A stretch of 64,000 nt of DNA, from contig CANQQA010000001.1 of the NCBI GenBank assembly GCA_947625885.1, positions 1 to 64,000 on the forward strand, in the 5' to 3' direction. The position numbers and the translations under genes were made by a program. The notes under the pieces were generated by a model. It saw nothing but the letters and a program-made list of their open reading frames with translations, had not been told where the DNA came from and ran no database searches. Below are positions 19,333-27,959 of this stretch, in pieces (position 1 is the first letter of the stretch; every line of letters begins with the position of its first letter). The DNA is from an uncultured Bacteroidales bacterium. GTDB lineage: Bacteria > Bacteroidota > Bacteroidia > Bacteroidales > UBA11471.

Positions 19333-19349
19333 TTAGATGCCGCGAGCAT
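19318..19349 (+). terminator. Hairpin at the rlmB 3' end
   Basis: ATGCTCGCGG (19318-19327) and CCGCGAGCAT (19340-19349) form a perfect 10-bp stem that overlaps the rlmB stop region, between convergent genes. There is no T run on either side, so termination would be atypical or the hairpin stabilises the 3' end. Confidence 0.4.
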
Positions 19350-19358
19350 ACACGGTCA

Positions 19359-20615
19359 TTACAAAATATTTCCGGCGGCATCTATACGCAGTTCCCGTTC
19401 GTTGTTCCCGCGTTCCAGTTCTATTCGATAACAATTGCCTGACGGAGTTTGTACGTATTCTATATCGTCTATAAAGAAGTCGGTATATTGTGTTTCAATG
19501 GTACTCGTTACGGCGGTCGGCAGTTCGTTTCTCGTAATGTCCCATTCCGTTCTCACCCAATTTTTCGCTCCGTTGAAATAGACGTTCTTTTCTTTGTTTT
19601 CGTGAACGATTTCCACTTCCAACATACCATCGTCGTAATCATATTCGATAATTCGGGCTGTGGGATATTTTTCTAAAATGAAATTTTTGACAGCCGCATC
19701 TAACATACCTCCGTTTTCAGGATTTTCGCCGGATTCCGGTTGCGGAGCGGGTTCGGGTATTTTCCCGTCGGTTCCGATGTTGATTTTTACATCTCCGCCG
19801 GCGGATTTCAAATCGAAGCGATAATAATTTCCGGTTGAAGTTTCGTAATAATCTACATCGTCAATATAATAATTTGCATAAGACGATGCTTTGAACGCCT
19901 CCATTACTTGGACGGGCACGTCGGCAAGGATTACTTCTGTTTTGGTATGTACCCATTCATTGGAGGCATTGAAGAGCAATTCGCGGCATACCCGCCCGTC
20001 TAAAATTTCAATCTCCGTCAATCCGTTCTCGCTGTCGATATCTACGATACGCGCTGCCGGATATTTTGAGGCGATAAATTCCTCTATGCTTCTTGCGGAG
20101 GGAGCCGGAATAAAGTCGCTGTAATCGTAATCGTTGTCGGCATCGAGAACGCTTTTTACCAACACGCCGTCTTCGGAATAATAGAGGTCGATTTCCGTTT
20201 TTACGCCGTTCGGCTCGCTCTCCGCTTCGATGACGTAAACCGTTTCCGCCCCTTCGCGGACGATTCTGTCTATGTCATCGACTCTCCACGCTGCATATTC
20301 GCTGCTGTTGAAGGCTTCTTTCACGGCTTGCGGAAGCTGCTCGAAGAACATATCGCTTTCGGTCATATACCAGTTTCCCGCGTTGTCGAGCCATGCCGTA
20401 TATAGGTTTGTATCCGCATGGAAATCGGCAACCACATAATCGCCTTTAACGCTCCATGTAATATTGTTTGCATCAGGAAAGAGCTTATACAAGGTCTCTT
20501 TGCTTGCATTGTTATTCATTGTTCCGTCAGTGGTAGAGGTATTCTCGTCATTACAACTTGCACCCATCACGGTCATGCAAGCGAGCATCATCATCGGTAA
20601 AAAATGTCTTTCCAT
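19359..20615 (-). CDS. Lipoprotein with three PepSY-like (DUF2874) repeats
   Basis: 418 residues if started at the ATG at 20615, which places a lipobox (MMMLACMTVMGASC) at the N-terminus. A longer frame to 20696 adds an implausible leader. Three repeats of about 130 residues follow, each with the pattern KYPTARI...YDDGMLEVEI...FNG..NWVRTEWDI...LP..V......Y..Y.IDDIEY. This is the PepSY-like, beta-lactamase-inhibitor-like fold common in Bacteroidota periplasmic proteins. The repeats are acidic (Asp/Glu rich). It is probably tethered in the envelope; the ligand is unknown. Confidence 0.8.
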   Translation of the reverse strand: MERHFLPMMMLACMTVMGASCNDENTSTTDGTMNNNASKETLYKLFPDANNITWSVKGDYVVADFHADTNLYTAWLDNAGNWYMTESDMFFEQLPQAVKEAFNSSEYAAWRVDDIDRIVREGAETVYVIEAESEPNGVKTEIDLYYSEDGVLVKSVLDADNDYDYSDFIPAPSARSIEEFIASKYPAARIVDIDSENGLTEIEILDGRVCRELLFNASNEWVHTKTEVILADVPVQVMEAFKASSYANYYIDDVDYYETSTGNYYRFDLKSAGGDVKINIGTDGKIPEPAPQPESGENPENGGMLDAAVKNFILEKYPTARIIEYDYDDGMLEVEIVHENKEKNVYFNGAKNWVRTEWDITRNELPTAVTSTIETQYTDFFIDDIEYVQTPSGNCYRIELERGNNERELRIDAAGNIL

Positions 20616-20761
20616 ATAAAAAATATTTTTAAGAATAGATTTTGAACGTAAAGGTATGATACTCCCGATATAAGTACAAACATTTTTACGCTCCAATATC
20701 CATGATTTTAATTCTTTTTTATCTTTCTATCGTCATACGGCTTTTACATTTTTCCCTTTCT

Positions 20762-21973
20762 TCACTTGGCTATGGCATTGAAACGTTCGAGTATGAAGAA
20801 ATTGGCTTGGTCGATTGAATTGTCGCCGATCGAAGCCAGATATATTTGTGTCGTCTTTTCCGACGTATGCCCCATGCCTGCACTGATAATCGACAGGGGG
20901 ATATTGTGATTCCGTGCACTGGTAGCCCACGAATGTCGGGCACAATACGATGACAGGGACGTCTCCGAATCAATAAGTTTTGATATTCTTTTCAACTCCC
21001 TGTTGTAATGTCTCAAAGCCGTTTCGTATTGACGGTAAGCCGCTGCCGGTTCGACAGTAGAAATAATAGGGAAAATGTAATCCGTATGACCGATGCGGGA
21101 ATAGCGGGCAAGTATCTGTTCGATACAGGGTTCTATCCGTATCGACAAACGTTGCATCGTCTTCCGGCGGATATACGAAATAGTACCTTTCCGAATATCC
21201 TGTTTGCGCAAAAAAGCCATATCGACGAATGCCATACCGCGAGTACAATAGCTGAACAGAAAGAGGTCGCGAGCCAGTCGCAGAGAGGCATCTTGCGACA
21301 AATCGAGCTGTTGTATCTGGTAAATCTTCTGCTCGTCGATAGCCCGTTTCCGTGTGCGATCGACTCCGGTATATACGCTTCTGAAAGGAAAAGATTGCAT
21401 TACGATATTTTGATTGACAGCTTTATTATAGACTGCCCGCAATATTCTCATGTAAAAAGAAACGGTATTACGGACGATTTTTCGATGCAACAGCCAGCCA
21501 TTGTATTCCATAATCAGCGGCTCATCGAGTTCCCGAAAACCGATGCGCCGTTCTTTCAAGAAAGTCGTAAAACTGTTATACGTACGCCGATAGTTCCGGG
21601 CGGTACCCAATTTATCGTTTTTTTGCAACTGCACGATTTGCTCTTCGAAGTAATGCAGAAACGTAGCCGATGCACACGAAAGCCGATGAAAAGAATCGAC
21701 AACCTGCCCGAGTGTATAGGATTTTGCGGCACTTTCCATACGTTCGGCAATACGGTGCAAGAGAGCTACCTCGCATTCTATCTGCACCTGCTTATTGCGG
21801 TCGTCCGGAGTATTCGCAATTATTCGTTCGTTTTTGTCGTCCCATTGTTCGGGAAACAGAGCGATTTTCGTTGTAATCTGTTTGGTTTGCCGGTCGTGAT
21901 GAAGCTGATAGTAAACAACCCCGGCTTTTCCTTCGATACTTGATTTTCGGAATTTTACTTTTATCGTTGTCAT
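20762..21973 (-). CDS. Tyrosine site-specific recombinase
   Basis: 403 residues from the ATG at 21973; an upstream frame to 22069 adds an unlikely extension. An N-terminal SAM-like domain of the Bacteroidota type (TIKVKFRKSSIEGKAGVVYYQLHHDRQTKQITTKI) is followed by the catalytic domain: Arg in FLFSYCTRGMAFVDMAFL, YCARHSWAT (this family has Tyr at the first His position), GMGHTSEKTT and the nucleophile Tyr in QIYLASIG. No mobile cargo lies beside it, so it may be a phase-variation recombinase or a relic integrase. A 14-bp perfect inverted repeat brackets its start codon. Confidence 0.9.
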   Translation of the reverse strand: MTTIKVKFRKSSIEGKAGVVYYQLHHDRQTKQITTKIALFPEQWDDKNERIIANTPDDRNKQVQIECEVALLHRIAERMESAAKSYTLGQVVDSFHRLSCASATFLHYFEEQIVQLQKNDKLGTARNYRRTYNSFTTFLKERRIGFRELDEPLIMEYNGWLLHRKIVRNTVSFYMRILRAVYNKAVNQNIVMQSFPFRSVYTGVDRTRKRAIDEQKIYQIQQLDLSQDASLRLARDLFLFSYCTRGMAFVDMAFLRKQDIRKGTISYIRRKTMQRLSIRIEPCIEQILARYSRIGHTDYIFPIISTVEPAAAYRQYETALRHYNRELKRISKLIDSETSLSSYCARHSWATSARNHNIPLSIISAGMGHTSEKTTQIYLASIGDNSIDQANFFILERFNAIAK

Positions 21974-22019
21974 ATCGGTAAATAAATTAATGATATGCGA
22001 AATTCGTAAAATTCCGAAA
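21945..22019. repeat. 14-bp perfect inverted repeat around the recombinase start
   Basis: TTTCGGAATTTTAC (21945-21958) and GTAAAATTCCGAAA (22006-22019) are perfect complements 47 bp apart. The left arm lies within codons 6-10 of the recombinase and the right arm upstream of its ATG. Between them a second pair (CATATC / GATATG) sits close to the start codon. It may be a recombinase binding or inversion site, or an mRNA stem enclosing the start codon. Confidence 0.7.
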
Positions 22020-22127
22020 TAGAGATTTCCGTGAAAGATGAGACCTACAAAGTCAATGAGTGGAAACAATGCGTTTATCGTTTCCTTAGAAAGATTCTGC
22101 CGTTCCCGACAATGTAAAAAATAGAGT

Positions 22128-22490
22128 TTATATTCGGATTATTTCCTGCCAATACAAGCGATGCGTCCGAATATCGAAGCCCAAAGCATAAAGGGCGGAG
22201 AGGGGCGGTTTCACAACTGCCGATAAATGCGGCGACAAGAAAAGGGCATTCGCCGCGTCGTGCAACGAATCGTATTCTCTCTCATTCAACGCATCGAGAA
22301 GTTCCTGTTTCTTCGACTGAAAAGATGAATTGACCGCCAATAAAATGCCATCGCAAAAGCGGGTATCGGGTGTTTCTTTCTCGTAAGGAAAAATCGAAAC
22401 TTGCCCTGTCGCCTCGTCGATATGCAATACCGACTGTTCGAAAATGCCTTGTTCCGTACAGATATAATGAGCTAAAAAAGAGCGGTACAT
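22128..22490 (-). CDS. Small protein of unknown function (120 aa)
   Basis: Starts 3 bp after the DUF4296 gene stop and is the last gene of the ileS-lspA run. The N-terminal half (SFLAHYICTEQGIFEQSVLHIDEATGQVSIFPYEKETPDTRFCDGILLAVN) faintly resembles the small beta domain that opens many amidohydrolases, but no metal-binding HxH or catalytic domain follows. The C-terminal half is helical. No signal peptide or membrane segment is seen. I cannot assign a function. Confidence 0.6.
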   Translation of the reverse strand: MYRSFLAHYICTEQGIFEQSVLHIDEATGQVSIFPYEKETPDTRFCDGILLAVNSSFQSKKQELLDALNEREYDSLHDAANALFLSPHLSAVVKPPLSALYALGFDIRTHRLYWQEIIRI

Positions 22491-22493
22491 CGT

Positions 22494-23264
22494 TTAGGAT
22501 TTGGGCAGATTCGGACGATATTTGTAGCGAATGCGCAACAGCGAAATATGATTGGCATAAGAGGTCTGCCAAGCCGGATAAGCCGGCACTTCAATGCTGC
22601 CCATGATACGGACAACGCGATTGTTTCGTGCCTGTACCTGAATCTGCGTAATGCCGTCGTGCAGCACATCGGTCGATACCGTTGCTATCGAATCGTTGCG
22701 ATGTTTGATAAGAAGCGTCATGCGGGCATTTTCAGGAATATTTGCAGGCAGCTTTCCGAAATCGACGGAGAGTTGGAAAATATCGTCATCACGGTAGTTG
22801 TCGTCGGAAGGTATGTCAAAAGTCAGAACATGACGCTGTTTGTGTGGCTCGAAGAGATAAAAAGGTTCTTTGTTCCAAACATTTACTGAATCTCCCGGAC
22901 TCGAAAGCGGGGCGCTCTTTTTCTCTACCAGCAACACTTTTACTTCATCGTCCTCCGATTTCAGCAAGGAAGAAACAGTTCTGTATATTTCCGAATACTT
23001 TTTCATGTGTTTGCTGTACCACACCAGAGAGGTATCGAACTCTTCCTGCGTAATGTCGTGTTTTTTGTATATCGACCGTTTCAACGCTTCTTTTCCTTCG
23101 GGAGTGCCGTATTCCCGGATATTCTCGGATATGGCTTCCGCCTTGTGAATATCGACCAGCACTTCCGTCATTTTATCGGGACGTATGATGTGCGACGGTA
23201 TTTTTTCGCAAGCGACAATACCGACAAGCAATATCCCGAAGCAGAGCGTCTTTACGATTCGCAT
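22494..23264 (-). CDS. DUF4296 lipoprotein
   Basis: 256 residues. The N-terminus MRIVKTLCFGILLVGIVACEK has a clear lipobox (GIVAC). The DUF4296 signature follows directly (IPSHIIRPDKMTEVLVDIHKAEAIS...). The start overlaps the lspA stop by one base, so the lipoprotein is made together with the signal peptidase that processes lipoproteins. The function is unknown; family members are Bacteroidota-specific and envelope-associated. Confidence 0.85.
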   Translation of the reverse strand: MRIVKTLCFGILLVGIVACEKIPSHIIRPDKMTEVLVDIHKAEAISENIREYGTPEGKEALKRSIYKKHDITQEEFDTSLVWYSKHMKKYSEIYRTVSSLLKSEDDEVKVLLVEKKSAPLSSPGDSVNVWNKEPFYLFEPHKQRHVLTFDIPSDDNYRDDDIFQLSVDFGKLPANIPENARMTLLIKHRNDSIATVSTDVLHDGITQIQVQARNNRVVRIMGSIEVPAYPAWQTSYANHISLLRIRYKYRPNLPKS

Positions 23265-23899
23265 TATTTCGATTTAGTCGGAAAAAGTTCTGAAAACGAC
23301 TTTGAAAAAGTGTTTCGGTAGAAAAGTATCAAAACGATTACACCTACCGATATGGCGGAGTCGGCAATGTTAAATACCGGTCGGAAAAATTCGAAATACT
23401 CTCCGCCGACAAACGGCACCCACTGCGGCCAATAGAAACCGAACAGCGGAAAGTAAAGCATATCGACCACTTTTCCGTAAAGGAATGGCGCATAGCCGCC
23501 ACCCGCCGGCAAAAACACCGCCACACTGCGGTAGGTCGATTCGCTGAACAGAAGTCCATAGAAAAGCGAGTCGATGATATTGCCCGCCGCTCCGGCGAAT
23601 ATCAATGCGATACATACGATGTAACCGTATTTATACGAGCCTTTTTTGCCGGTCAGTTTATAGAGAAAATAGCCGATAAGCGCAATGGCGGCGATGCGGA
23701 ACAGGCTCAAAAACAGTTTGCCCAACACTTCGATGCCGAATGCCATACCGTTGTTTTCAACGAAAAGTATCTTGAACCAGCCGGTTACGGAAATACTCTC
23801 GCCCAGCGTGAAATGCGTCTTTATCCAGATTTTGGAAATCTGGTCGATAAGGAGTATCAGCAATACGGTGAGCAGGGCGGCTTTGCGTTTTCCCGTCAT
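23264..23899 (-). CDS. lspA: Lipoprotein signal peptidase II
   Basis: 211 residues, longer than the ~165 of E. coli as is usual in this phylum. It is an inner-membrane aspartyl protease that cleaves prolipoproteins. Four hydrophobic segments are visible, and the two catalytic Asp motifs are present: AGAAGNIIDSLFYG and FNIADSAISVG. An insertion between them (FLPAGGGYAPFLYGKVVDMLYFPLFGFYW) is typical of Bacteroidota LspA. It overlaps the previous gene (23896-23899, ATGA). Confidence 0.95.
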   Translation of the reverse strand: MTGKRKAALLTVLLILLIDQISKIWIKTHFTLGESISVTGWFKILFVENNGMAFGIEVLGKLFLSLFRIAAIALIGYFLYKLTGKKGSYKYGYIVCIALIFAGAAGNIIDSLFYGLLFSESTYRSVAVFLPAGGGYAPFLYGKVVDMLYFPLFGFYWPQWVPFVGGEYFEFFRPVFNIADSAISVGVIVLILFYRNTFSKSFSELFPTKSK

Positions 23900-24273
23900 T
23901 TCCGACCTTTCTTTGCGTCAATACTCAACGTGGCATGGGGCACGGCATAGAGGCGTTCTTTCGGTATCAGTTCGCCCGTTTCCCTGCAAATGCCGTAGGT
24001 CTTGTTTTCGATACGCACCAAGGCGGCTTGCAGGTTCTGTATGAATTTCATCTGCCGCTGTGCCAACAGCCCGGCTTCTTCTTTGGAGAGCGTCGTGGCG
24101 CCTTCTTCCAAAACCTTGAATGTGGGGGAGGTATCGGTAACGTCGTTTCCGTCGGCATTCATCACGGAGGCTTTCAACAAATCATAATCTTTGTAGGCTT
24201 TTTCGAGCTTTTCCTGAATGATAGCACGAAATTCCTCCAATTCGGCATCTGAGTAGCGTTTTTTTGTTCCCAT
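23896..24273 (-). CDS. DksA/TraR-like protein without zinc cysteines
   Basis: 125 residues. The coiled-coil region (LEEFRAIIQEKLEKAYKDYDLLKASV) and the closing motif YGICRETGELIPKERLYAVPHATLSID belong to the DksA/TraR family that binds RNA polymerase through its secondary channel. Only one of the four zinc-ligand Cys residues is seen (GICRETG), so the zinc finger is not canonical. It lies between ileS and lspA, a conserved Bacteroidota order. The likely role is transcription regulation in the manner of DksA. Confidence 0.85.
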   Translation of the reverse strand: MGTKKRYSDAELEEFRAIIQEKLEKAYKDYDLLKASVMNADGNDVTDTSPTFKVLEEGATTLSKEEAGLLAQRQMKFIQNLQAALVRIENKTYGICRETGELIPKERLYAVPHATLSIDAKKGRK

Positions 24274-24341
24274 AGCTTGAATTATTTGTTCGATGCGAAA
24301 TTAAATCATATTTGTGAATAAATACGGCATATCCGCTTTAT

Positions 24342-27300
24342 TTACGCTTTTATAACAGACAGGCGGACGGTGAACGTCTCGAAATCGAGTTCCGTACTTT
24401 CGGCTTCGAGGCTGTCGCACAATACGATAGAGTCTGCCAATACCTGTCGGGCTATGTAGTCGCCGAAAGTTTCGACAGCATCGTTTATTTCCGCCTGCCG
24501 GACTATGCGCACGTGTATCTTGTCGGTGATATCGAATCCGCTCGATTTGCGGATATTCTGTATGCGGTTCACCAGTTCGCGGGCGATACCTTCGCGTTTC
24601 AACTCTTCCGTTACCGTAATGTCGAGTGCCACCGTCAGACGACCTTCGTTGGCGACGAGCCAGCCCGGTATGTCTTCCGATATAATATCGACGTCGGCAA
24701 GTTCCACGACTGCCTGCTGCGCCTCTATCGTGAACGTGAAGCTGCCTTCTTTCTCGAATCGAAGTATGTCGGCTTGCTCCATGCGGGTAATGGCGTCTGC
24801 CAGCTGCTTCATGATTTTTCCGTAGCGCGGACCCAGCTTTTTGAAATCGGGCTTCACCCGTTTTACCAGTATGCCGGCGGCATTGTCGGCAAACTTCAAT
24901 TCCTTCACATTTACCTCGTTGAGAATCAAAGTTTTTACGCTTTCTATATCTTGACGCTGCCGGTCGTCGAGCACCGGCACGAGCAGCATGGTCAGCGGTT
25001 GGCGCACCTTGATGTTCACCTTGCGGCGGAGCGCCAACACCATAGAGGTGATGTCTTGGGCTATCTGCATGCGCTCTTCGAGAGGTTTGTCGATGCACTC
25101 TTCGTGTACGGCGGGGAAGCGGCTCAGATGCACCGAATGCGTGTCGCGTCCGGTCGCCGTCGTCAAGTCGGTATAGAGGCGGTCGGCGAAGAAAGGCGCG
25201 ATAGGCGCCATCAGGGCGGCAATCGTTTTAAGACAGGTATAGAGCGTCTGATATGCCGACAGTTTGTCGGTGTCCATATTTCCGCCCCAGAAGCGTTTCC
25301 GGTTCAATCGCACGTACCAGTTGCTGAGATTGTCGTTTACGAAATCGGATATGGCACGACCGGCGCGCGTAGGCTCGTAATCGTTGTAATATCCATCGAC
25401 CTCCTTGACCAGCGTATTGAGCAGCGATATAATCCAGCGGTCTATTTCGGGACGTTGGCTTACCGGTATTTCCGGTTCGGAGAACGTGAAGCCGTCGACA
25501 TTGGCGTAAAGAGCGAAGAACGAATAGGTGTTGTAAAGCGTGCCGAAGAATTTGCGGCGCACTTCTTCCACGCCTTCGACGTCGAATTTCAGATTATCCC
25601 ACGGCGACGAGTTGGTAATCATATACCAGCGCAGGGGGTCGGAGCCGTATTTTTCGATTGCCGAGAACGGATCGACGGCATTGCCGAGCCGCTTCGACAT
25701 CTTGTTCCCGTTCTTGTCGAGTACAAGACCGTTGGATATGACGGCTTTGTACGCCACTTTGTCGAACACCATGGCGGCAATGGCGTGCAGGGTAAAGAAC
25801 CACCCGCGCGTCTGGTCTACGCCTTCGGCGATGAAATCGGCGGGATATACCTGCCCGTTGTCCAACAATTCCTTGTTCTCGAACGGATAGTGTATCTGCG
25901 CGTAAGGCATCGCACCGGAATCGAACCAAACATCTATCAGGTCGCTTTCCCGTTTCATCGGTTCGCCGTCGTCCGACACCAAAATTATGTCATCGACGTA
26001 AGGACGATGCAAGTCTATTTTGTCGTAATTCTCTTTGGTATATACACCCGGCTCGAAACCTTTTTCCTTGTAGGGATTGGTTTTCATAAAGCCGGCGGCG
26101 ATGGATTTTTCGATTTCGGCATACAACTCCGCCACCGAGCCGATACATTTCTCGGCTCCGCCTTCCGACCGCCAAATGGGCAGGGGAGTGCCCCAGTAGC
26201 GCGAACGGCTCAAATTCCAGTCGTTCAGGTTTTCGAGCCACTTGCCGAATCGTCCCGTGCCGGTGGATTCCGGCTTCCAGTTGATGGTTTTGTTCAACTC
26301 CATCATGCGCTCCTTGCAAGCGGTGGAGCGAATAAACCAGCTGTCCAACGGATAGTAGAGCACCGGTTTGTCGGTGCGCCAACAGTGCGGATAGTTGTGC
26401 GTATGCTTCTCTATTTTGAACGCCTGCCCGCGCTGCTTCATCATCATACAGAGCACGATATCCAGCGATTCGGCAGCCTGCGCCGCTTTCTCGTCGTATC
26501 TGCCGTCGATAGTGAATTTCGGGTCGTAGGCATTTTTCACCCACGCTCCTTGATATTCTTTATACCGTTCGACATCGACGCAGTTTTTCACAAACGTTTC
26601 GTCGAGTTCGTCGAGGAGATAGAATTTGCCGGTGAGATCGACCATCGGGCGAGTTTCGCCTTTGCGGTTTATCATAAAGAGCGAAGGTATGCCGGCAGCT
26701 TTTGCCACCTGTGCGTCGTCGGCGCCGAAAGTCGGAGCGATGTGCACGATGCCCGTACCGTCTTCGGTCGTAACGTAGTCGCCCGGAATGACGCGGAATG
26801 CTTTGCTGCTTACCGACCAATTGCCTTCGTTATCGACATCGACCGGTTTCACCCAAGGTATGAGCTGTTCGTATTCCATGCCTACCAAGTCGCTGCCTTT
26901 GTATTCGCCGACCACTTTGTAGGGTATCAGCTTGTCGCCGGCTTTGTAGGCATCGAGCGGCAATTCGGCGGCTTTGACATTGAAATGTGCGTTTAAGAGG
27001 GCTTTCGCCAAAACGACGGTGATAGGTTCGCCCGTATATCCGTTATAGGTCTGTACGGCAACGTAGTCGATTTGCGGACCGACGCACAATGCCGTGTTCG
27101 AAGGCAGTGTCCACGGAGTCGTCGTCCATGCGATGAAGCAGGGTGTACCCCATGCCGCCATTTCGGGTCTCGGATTTTTCATCTTGAACAGGGCAACGAC
27201 GGTCGTGTCTTTGACGTCGCGATAGCAGCCCGGCTGGTTCAGCTCGTGCGAGCTAAGTCCGGTTCCCGCCGCAGGCGAGTAGGGTTGTATGGTATAGCCC

Positions 27301-27827
27301 TTGTAGAGCAGCCCTTTGCCGTAAAGCTGTTTGAGCAGCCACCACAGCGTTTCGATGTAGCGGTTGTCGTAAGTGATGTAGGGGTCTTTCATATCGACCC
27401 AATATCCCATTTTGTGGGTGAGATCTTCCCATTCTTTGGTAAATTTCATCACGTCTTTGCGACAGGCGGCATTGTAGTCTTCCACCGAAATTTTCTTTCC
27501 GATGTCTTCTTTGGTGATTCCCAATGCCTTTTCCACGCCGAGCTCCACCGGCAGCCCGTGCGTGTCCCAACCGGCTTTCCGTTTCACGTGGAAGCCTTTC
27601 ATCGTTTTGTAGCGGCAAAATATGTCCTTGATGGAACGCGCCATGACGTGGTGAATGCCGGGCATACCGTTCGCCGAAGGAGGTCCTTCATAAAAGACGA
27701 AAGAGGGGCAGCCTTCCCGCGTTTTCATGCTTTGCTGAAAGAGCTGTTCGGAATCCCATTTCTTCAACACTTCTTTGTTTATCTCCGATAAATCGAATCC
27801 GGAATACTCGGTAAATTTCTTGCTCAT
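24342..27827 (-). CDS. ileS: Isoleucyl-tRNA synthetase
   Basis: 1161 residues, the long eukaryote-like type common in Bacteroidota. It charges tRNA-Ile. The HIGH-type signature is SANGMPGIHHVMARS near residue 52, followed by GWDTHGLPVELGVEKALG. The KMSKS loop is KMSKRLGNAVDP. An editing (CP1) domain with the WTTTPWTLPSNTAL motif lies in between, and the C-terminal anticodon-binding and extra domains account for the length. It is the first gene of an operon with the DksA-like gene, lspA, DUF4296 and a small unknown gene. Confidence 0.97.
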   Translation of the reverse strand: MSKKFTEYSGFDLSEINKEVLKKWDSEQLFQQSMKTREGCPSFVFYEGPPSANGMPGIHHVMARSIKDIFCRYKTMKGFHVKRKAGWDTHGLPVELGVEKALGITKEDIGKKISVEDYNAACRKDVMKFTKEWEDLTHKMGYWVDMKDPYITYDNRYIETLWWLLKQLYGKGLLYKGYTIQPYSPAAGTGLSSHELNQPGCYRDVKDTTVVALFKMKNPRPEMAAWGTPCFIAWTTTPWTLPSNTALCVGPQIDYVAVQTYNGYTGEPITVVLAKALLNAHFNVKAAELPLDAYKAGDKLIPYKVVGEYKGSDLVGMEYEQLIPWVKPVDVDNEGNWSVSSKAFRVIPGDYVTTEDGTGIVHIAPTFGADDAQVAKAAGIPSLFMINRKGETRPMVDLTGKFYLLDELDETFVKNCVDVERYKEYQGAWVKNAYDPKFTIDGRYDEKAAQAAESLDIVLCMMMKQRGQAFKIEKHTHNYPHCWRTDKPVLYYPLDSWFIRSTACKERMMELNKTINWKPESTGTGRFGKWLENLNDWNLSRSRYWGTPLPIWRSEGGAEKCIGSVAELYAEIEKSIAAGFMKTNPYKEKGFEPGVYTKENYDKIDLHRPYVDDIILVSDDGEPMKRESDLIDVWFDSGAMPYAQIHYPFENKELLDNGQVYPADFIAEGVDQTRGWFFTLHAIAAMVFDKVAYKAVISNGLVLDKNGNKMSKRLGNAVDPFSAIEKYGSDPLRWYMITNSSPWDNLKFDVEGVEEVRRKFFGTLYNTYSFFALYANVDGFTFSEPEIPVSQRPEIDRWIISLLNTLVKEVDGYYNDYEPTRAGRAISDFVNDNLSNWYVRLNRKRFWGGNMDTDKLSAYQTLYTCLKTIAALMAPIAPFFADRLYTDLTTATGRDTHSVHLSRFPAVHEECIDKPLEERMQIAQDITSMVLALRRKVNIKVRQPLTMLLVPVLDDRQRQDIESVKTLILNEVNVKELKFADNAAGILVKRVKPDFKKLGPRYGKIMKQLADAITRMEQADILRFEKEGSFTFTIEAQQAVVELADVDIISEDIPGWLVANEGRLTVALDITVTEELKREGIARELVNRIQNIRKSSGFDITDKIHVRIVRQAEINDAVETFGDYIARQVLADSIVLCDSLEAESTELDFETFTVRLSVIKA

Positions 27828-27862
27828 ATCTGTTTTTGAATAGCGTTTCTGAAAAATCGGTG

Positions 27863-27870
27863 CAAAGGTA
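27863..27870 (-). promoter_or_regulatory. -7 element (TACCTTTG) for ileS
   Basis: Minus-strand TACCTTTG fits TAnnTTTG and lies 35 bp upstream of the ileS start, just after the cstA terminator. Confidence 0.6.
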
Positions 27871-27905
27871 CAAAATTCATCTGAAATTCAGAATAAAATA
27901 CAAGA

Positions 27906-27937
27906 AGAAAGCCGAAGAAAATTTTCTTCGGCTTTCT
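27906..27937 (-). terminator. Terminator after cstA (perfect 16-bp palindrome)
   Basis: AGAAAGCCGAAGAAAA (27906-27921) is directly followed by its exact complement (27922-27937). The hairpin is followed on the minus strand by a T-rich stretch. It ends the radA-FAD-cstA transcript before the ileS promoter. Confidence 0.8.
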
Positions 27938-27959
27938 GTATCGTAAAACCCTGTCGCAG

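Noticed and set aside
20762-22490. A mobile element around the 20.8 kb recombinase
   Set aside because: No cargo, no flanking direct repeats and no tRNA target were seen; its neighbours are core operon genes. A lone phase-variation or relic recombinase is simpler.
24513-26996. A long open frame (827 codons) on the plus strand opposite ileS
   Set aside because: It is exactly antisense to a well-conserved isoleucyl-tRNA synthetase and has no recognisable domain. Such frames arise from the codon bias of GC-richer genes.
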